64,000 nucleotides of DNA from Tenodera sinensis (taxonomy: Eukaryota > Arthropoda > Insecta > Mantodea > Mantidae). Positions 58,942-64,000 of the stretch are shown here, piece by piece. Below the pieces are notes generated by a model. It did no database searches. It saw only the letters and a program-made list of their open reading frames with translations, and was not told the origin of the DNA. The stretch spans positions 54,801,076-54,865,075 of the forward strand of contig CM060970.1 in the NCBI GenBank assembly GCA_030765045.1, given 5' to 3'. The position numbers and the translations under genes are program-made. Within the stretch, counting starts at the first letter, position 1, and each line of letters opens with the position of its first letter.

Positions 58942-59168
58942 TTTTTCCCCCGTTGGGAGGTCTGGCACGGGGTGCACTCAGCCTCGTTAGGTCTCAAAAG
59001 AGACAATTGAGGAGTTACTTGATGAAGTAGTGACCCCCAGATCGCGAAGGCCGGGAGGGCTCGTCCCACCCTCCAGTACTGCACCCCACTCATGACGCCT
59101 GTAATGGGCAGAGGGGACGCAGCGGCCGGGCGGTCAGCTCTGCATGGACTGTTGCGCTGGGGGTTTAG
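58942..59168 (+). mobile_element. SINE-1 copy 2, 5'-truncated
   Basis: GGCACGGGGTGCACTCAGCC, then AATTGAGGAGTTACTTGATG, AGGCCGGGAGGGCTCG, CAGTACTGCACCCCACTCATG, GACGCCTGTAATGGG and TGTTGCGCTGGGGG. Colinear with the body of the minus-strand copy at 40290-40596. The tRNA head is missing. Confidence 0.8.
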
Positions 59169-59577
59169 TTTACTTTTTAGATAATTTTATGCTTAACGGA
59201 TTAACATGTTTCTAAATGTTGAACATAGAAATAAATTAGTATCCAAAACAGGCATGGATTTACGAGATGATGTGCCAGTTTGTGCTATTGTTTCACACTG
59301 AACAACTGTAAAGCAATCCTAACGCTTTATGCCCTCGCGTGCAGAATATATTATTTAGGAATCTGATGCCAGTACAAAGCCAAAGGTGCCACTACTATGT
59401 ACATATATGGAGTAACCAGAATGATGCTGATATTATGTCGAACCATCCACAACTTGAAAATTTGAATGAGTTTTCATCCGTTCAAAAAACCTTAAAAACA
59501 TGTCATCCTGCGTACAATTGCTCTAGAAATTATCCATCACTACTTCAAAGTATTCTAGCAACTGAATTAGTACATTT
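59169..59577. other. No recognised feature
   Basis: An 87-residue open frame (59339-59602) has no domain I recognise. Confidence 0.35.
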
Positions 59578-59688
59578 TTACATTCTCTATTACGTATACT
59601 AAGTAGAAGAAATATTGTATTTGACCCAAAATTTCGGTGTGCAGATTTCACCGGAAACTTACGTTTTGAAGCCCACTGAATCCAAAAA
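59578..59688 (+). repeat. Repeat R, proximal fragment, R(+)
   Basis: TTACATTCTCTATTACGTATAC to AGCCCACTGAATCC. It switches to R(-) at the following A run. Confidence 0.75.
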
Positions 59689-60105
59689 ATCTGTTTGTAC
59701 TCACATGACTTTCTCTACTCTTGTACTAACCATTCTTACAAACTCTTATAGCTATATCTTCTTCGTGTTAGTTGAGATGAACATTTGTGCAATGTATCTT
59801 ATTGCTTATTTCCTTGTAGATGCAAGGAGAATATTACAATATAGTAGGCTTTGTGCGATAGTCAAATCTTTTAAAGCTTTGAGATTCCGTTCTCTTTGCA
59901 TACTTAACATATAAAAAAATGAACAACTATGTTCCATTTTACGAAAGTTTTAAGTTTTCCGAAACTCACACACGTAACAAGGAATATCTCCAAAATGGTT
60001 CACCCTACAAGAAAATGTATTCAGACATAAATTGCGTATTTTAGCAAGATCTACATTTGTTGTATAGTATGATTTGGACTATGTCTAACGGTTTACCAGT
60101 TATTT
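59689..60105 (-). repeat. Repeat R, proximal half, R(-), inverted to previous piece
   Basis: AAAATCTGTTTGTACTCACATG to ATGTCTAACGGTTTACCAGTT. It is joined to the R(+) piece through an A run. Confidence 0.85.
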
Positions 60106-60959
60106 TATATTTTTCTACATTTCTACGCGTACAGTTTTATAGAAAGTCAGACATTTATAATTACAAAAATTGTAGAAGTGTCGTTCTTATCGATTTTCAT
60201 TGGAGAAATATTAATTAGTACCCATATCTATTTATGTACTAAAATTAGTGAGATTGTTTATGATAACTTTAAAAATTAAAATAAAATAAAAATTGTTTCC
60301 GTTTTTTATTTGTTAGAGACAAAATAGGCAGATGCATTAGTAATATTTTAATGTTTTCGTCTATGGAGTATTTTTGTTCATTATTAAAATAGTTTGATTA
60401 TGTTGGTACCAAAGAGGTAAGATACCCATGTAGTGTTAGGCTGCCCATTCACCACTTGAAGAGAGAAGTCAAGTGTTAAAACGCCTGTCTTGTTGTCAGA
60501 ACCTTTGTTTCCCATTCAGAACTTGGCACAAGGCTGACAGCAGCTTTATAACTCTAGGACATGGGAAAATTTGTGATAGCCTCACAGCATACCTTAAAAA
60601 TATCCTTGTCTGTATTCTGTTAGCGGAATATCGGAACCCTTTTGCTCCAGTGGCCATCAATCGCGCAAGCTGGTAGCAGAGATTTATAACAAGGGAGTTC
60701 TGACAGCCCCTCTTCATGTGCAAATGGGCTATAAGACGTACGATTTTGTTCACATAAATGCCACTTTTGTGTTCCTTCTGCAGCAGCCAAGAGGGATTTC
60801 ATCAGAAACCTCTACGATGGTATCTTCCAAACATGTCGCGTTTGTTTACATCGGAAAATTCTCATTAGGCTTATTACTTTCGCTTTTTACTTGTGCTAGT
60901 GGCGTTTAAGGCCCATTTTTACCGCAAGGACACTACATGTATATGTACTGAGTATTTGC
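60106..60959. other. No recognised feature
   Basis: Nothing identifiable. Confidence 0.4.
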
Positions 60960-61534
60960 TAAAAATGCTGTGTTGTATTTGCATGACTTTCAGTGCCTTT
61001 ATCAACAAATTATTCTTGCAAAACCTTTTTCTTCTATTTAATTCATGTTAATCGAGATAGAAATAATTTTATTATATATTTCCTTGTAGGCACAATGGAG
61101 AATTCAATGGCCTTAAGCGACACATTTTAATCATTGATCACTGTGAATATTAAGACAAGAATAAAACTCAGGTTTATCATTTAAATATGAACAAACTTCA
61201 ACATAATTTAACAAATTCTTTAAAGGTTAAAAATGTGCAAACAACGTAACAGAATTTAAAAAAAAAAAAAACAGAAGCAAAACAATGCGTTATTTAAGTA
61301 AAATTAGATACTCCATTCTCTTTTTATGGCCAATGACTCCCAATTGAGAAAAGTATCAGTAGTATTTGAAAATTTAAACAACTAGTATGGAATATCTCCA
61401 AAATGTTTAACTCCATAAAAAAGGCTATTTGATCAAACTGCTTGCTTTAACGAGATTGACAAGTAGTACAATTTTGTCTGTCCCTTGCGATTGACAGTTA
61501 TACAAAAGGTATTCAGAGTGAATAGGACTTCAAT
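60960..61534 (-). repeat. Repeat R, left part, R(-), interrupted
   Basis: GTGTTGTATTTGCATGACTTTC, then (after about 170 bp of unrelated A-rich sequence at 61135-61300) GGAATATCTCCAAAATG to GAATAGGACTTCAATCAG. The continuation is at 62785. Confidence 0.7.
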
Positions 61535-62046
61535 CAGTCCGGTTAATTTTCTATCACTTTATTGTTTTCTAGAATTTTGTCACAAATACACAGGTTTCTC
61601 CTCGTGGTTAACAGTCTACAGTCCTTCGTGCTGTCACAGCTCATAACTTTTGCTTCTCGTAACCTTGCCTCGGTCTTTTCAGTGTCTTCATTTTCTCAGT
61701 CTCTCATACACTAACTACGATGCTGCAATCACTCGACACTCGTAAAATCTTCTTTACGTCGCAAACACACAGCTGACACACTGACCGACTCGTGTTTGTA
61801 ACTACAACTCGTCATGATGACGTCAAACGAACTATTCTCGACCTCCACAGACGCGTCGCCGGTGACGCAGCCAGATCTTTCTCGAAGGCTCCGGAGAGCC
61901 GCTTCATTGTTGTTGATAATGTGTTCGGTCTCCTGAGGGGTGTGGGGTAGCTTTACCTTGTCTTTTGTTTCCTCGCCGGCCTGATATGTGGCGTGAAGCA
62001 GCCCGGCCTAGTCCGCCCTTTGTTGTGTGCCAAGCCTGGCACCACA
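61535..62046 (-). mobile_element. LTR-A copy 5
   Basis: Minus strand from 62046: TGTGGTGCCAGGCTTGGC, then ACACAACAAAGG. It carries GGCCGGCGAGGAAACAAAAG, TTCGAGAA (plus 61879-61886), a CRE-like TGACGTCA (plus about 61819-61826), CAGTGTGTCAG, GTCGAGTGATTG, GGCAAGGTTACG and AACAATAAAGTGATAG. It stops before the TTTTGTTACA end, so it is 3'-truncated with no primer site. Confidence 0.75.
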
Positions 62047-62146
62047 GTATTTCATTTGTCATGAGCATACCTTCAGCGTAATCTGATACCGTCCGGAGAC
62101 CACCGTCAAACTGAAAGCCAAGGTTAACCAAACTCATACCATTGCT

Positions 62147-62770
62147 TGTAAATACACGGACCGGTTATAATGGAGGGGTCAAAACAAAGAGAACTATCGC
62201 AGCGGCAGAACAAAGCGATTCCAGAACTTCTAGAAACTGTTCTCGTGCCGGGCTTAGTTATAAAAGGGTGAATTTCGAGAAAACTCCGTGCTACGTCAAT
62301 CTCGCCTATATAAGCAAGTCGACACGGTGAAAGCTGAGCAGCCAGTTTCTATGATTAAACCATTAAGTTGAACGATACAGCTGTTAGCAGTTGCTTTAAG
62401 TGTTTGTACAGTAGTGTAGACAGAATGTGTGCATCATCAGAGACAATTGCAGACATTGAGTCGTCGCGTCGGATTTGTTTACTGTGCGAAACAGTTTCCG
62501 TGAGTGTGTTCATGGAAGCCAGCAGTTCCTGAAGCAGACAGAGAGTAGAAAATGAAACACAGTGAAGTATTTGTCAAGGTTCTGATAAGACAGAACAGCT
62601 GTGAGACACAAGGTCACGATGAATTATAAATTGTGTTGACAACGAAACAGAACTGTGCTTTTGTGCTTCAGTTTAGAAAAACTTAGGTGACAGAAGCAGT
62701 AACTGAAAGTGTCGTTTGTCACACATGGTTTCAGAAGAGGGATTTGTTACTTGGTCATTTTGTCACAATA
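62147..62770 (+). mobile_element. LTR-A copy 6, divergent, with degenerate primer site
   Basis: Divergent member in inverted orientation to copy 5. TTCTAGAA and TTCGAGAA (62274-62281) precede the TATA box CCTATATAAGC (about 62305). GAACAGCTGTGAGAC and GTTTGTCACA end the LTR near 62723. TGGTTTCAGAAGAGGGAT (62726-62743) matches the primer site in 15 of 18 positions. The unit stops at TTTTGTCACAATATA (62770), where repeat R resumes. The 5' limit is uncertain. Confidence 0.65.
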
Positions 62771-63065
62771 TAGTATATTAACCAAAATTGTTTGAACCGT
62801 TTTTGAATAAATCAAAATTTTTGGAAACTTTTGCGTGTAAAGGATAGGTTGGGGCCCGGGGTATCTACTTGAAAATCTTTGTCTCGCATCCTCGGTAAAT
62901 GCTTAATTTACCTAGTTTGATCTTCGAGTTGTATGTTCAAAGAAACACACACGACCTGTCCTAAAAATGTTTTGCATTCAGCGCACTTCAAAAATGTATT
63001 TCCAAAAATTCTGTGTTTGCATTTTTTGGTGGGATGCAATACCTTCTCTATCTAATGTGCACGTA
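62771..63065 (-). repeat. Repeat R, right part, R(-)
   Basis: AACCAAAATTGTTTGAACCG, GGATAGGTTGGGGCC, CTTTGTCTCGCATCCTCGG, to TACCTTCTCTATCTAATG. Continues the copy begun at 60960. Confidence 0.75.
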
Positions 63066-63224
63066 GAAGACTGAAAGACAACAATATAAGAAGAAAACTG
63101 AATTGTTTATTTTCATCAATACATTGCCTTGAAATGGTACTATAATCTTTCATTTATATGTCATAATAATTTCCTAAGAGGATGACATCCGCTCGGTGTA
63201 TCCTGCGCATACTTTGAAAAACCA

Positions 63225-63793
63225 TCTAATGTGTTGCATTCCATGTTCTTCATCTTAGTCGAGAAAAACATTTGTAAAAATTATCTTATTGTTGATTTTC
63301 TTGTAGCTGCAAGGGAATATAGGAATACAGTAGGGCGTGAGTGATAGTAAATCCTTTAAAGCTTTGAAATTTCGTTCTCTTTGCATGGCCAAGAGATAAA
63401 AAAGTGAATAGCGACTTTCTATTTGAGAAACGTTTAAGTATTGCAAAACACTCACAGTATCTCCGAAGTGGTTCATTTCACAAAAAATGCATTTGGACAC
63501 AACCTGTGTTTTAACGAGGTCTGCATTGTTGTATGGTAAGATTTGGTCCATCTTAGTTATGTAAAAGGCTTCAAGAGTAAACAGGACTACATAAAAATAT
63601 CGTAAACATAGGACTTTTAATCAAAATCATTAGAGCTGTTTTTGAGAAAGTCAAAATTTTCGAAAAATGTTCCATGTAAACAATAGTTTTGAGGTGGAGG
63701 ATTTTTCTTCAAAATCTTCGTGTCGCATCCTTGAAAGACATTAAACTTAAACAGTTTTGGTTTTTAACCAGCTTTTGGTTTTTATTTATGCTG

Positions 63794-63871
<78 letters not shown>

Positions 63872-63915
63872 TTCCGGTGAAATCCCCTGTTTGCTATGCG
63901 TAGTAGAGAAAGTAA
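63225..63915 (-). repeat. Repeat R, complete, R(-), with CA array
   Basis: CTAATGTGTTGCATTCCATG to GCGTAGTAGAGAAAGTAAAAATG. The dinucleotide site carries (AC)n at 63797-63869. Confidence 0.9.
63797..63869. repeat. (AC)36 microsatellite inside R
   Basis: Uninterrupted AC dinucleotides at the position of the R dinucleotide site. Confidence 0.95.
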
Positions 63916-64000
63916 AAATGGGTTAGAAGTGCTTTCCCATTGTCCTTAACGCTGCCATGCAAATTCGCGAAATTCAAAAAGGTCTGATTCGTCCGCGGCC

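Overview
The window looks like a gene-poor, repeat-rich stretch of a large animal genome, most likely an arthropod and probably an insect. The evidence is AT-rich non-coding DNA, tRNA-derived SINEs, fragments of Tc1/mariner, hAT and non-LTR elements, LTR copies with a tRNA primer site, and long microsatellites. The 3' body of one SINE family resembles repeats I recall from polyneopteran insects (locusts, cockroaches); this is memory, not a search result. I found no convincing host gene, tRNA gene, rRNA gene or CRISPR array.

The dominant component is a non-coding dispersed repeat, here called R (about 0.85 kb complete). It occurs about 30 times as complete, truncated or mosaic copies in both orientations. 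My approximate intervals sum to roughly 13 kb, about a fifth of the window. I write R(-) for copies running from the AAAAATCTGATGTG end to the GTAGAGAAAGTAAAAATG end, and R(+) for the reverse complement.

Other families. LTR-A has six copies (13.1, 20.3, 36.4, 54.0, 61.5 and 62.1 kb). Three of them keep a primer-binding site matching the 3' end of tRNA-Leu. Promoter-like repeat LTR-B has two copies (13.7 and 56.4 kb). All eight carry the octamer TTCGAGAA, a heat-shock-element-like core. There are several SINEs, two of them with clear target-site duplications. Other elements are a 274-bp MITE with a 3-bp duplication, a two-copy repeat X, and broken coding remnants: four confident LINE pieces plus one doubtful one, two Tc1/mariner-like transposase C-termini, one hAT N-terminus with a damaged BED finger, and one internally deleted mariner.

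Layout: 0-9 kb holds sparse TE fossils (R, SINE-2, hAT, Tc1/mariner, LINE). 9-24 kb holds SINE, R, X, LTR-A/LTR-B, a 97-unit TTA array, the MITE, LTR-A and a LINE. 24-36 kb is R-dense, with X, a LINE RNase H domain inserted at an R copy, and a 2.3-kb blank at 30.9-33.2 kb. 36-48 kb holds LTR-A, Tc1/mariner, SINE-1, a three-level nest (SINE in mariner in R) and a mosaic R cluster. 48-64 kb holds R, SINE, LTR-A/LTR-B, a LINE fragment, SINE-1 and an inverted LTR-A pair inside an R copy. No coding remnant is intact, so nothing here looks autonomously mobile.
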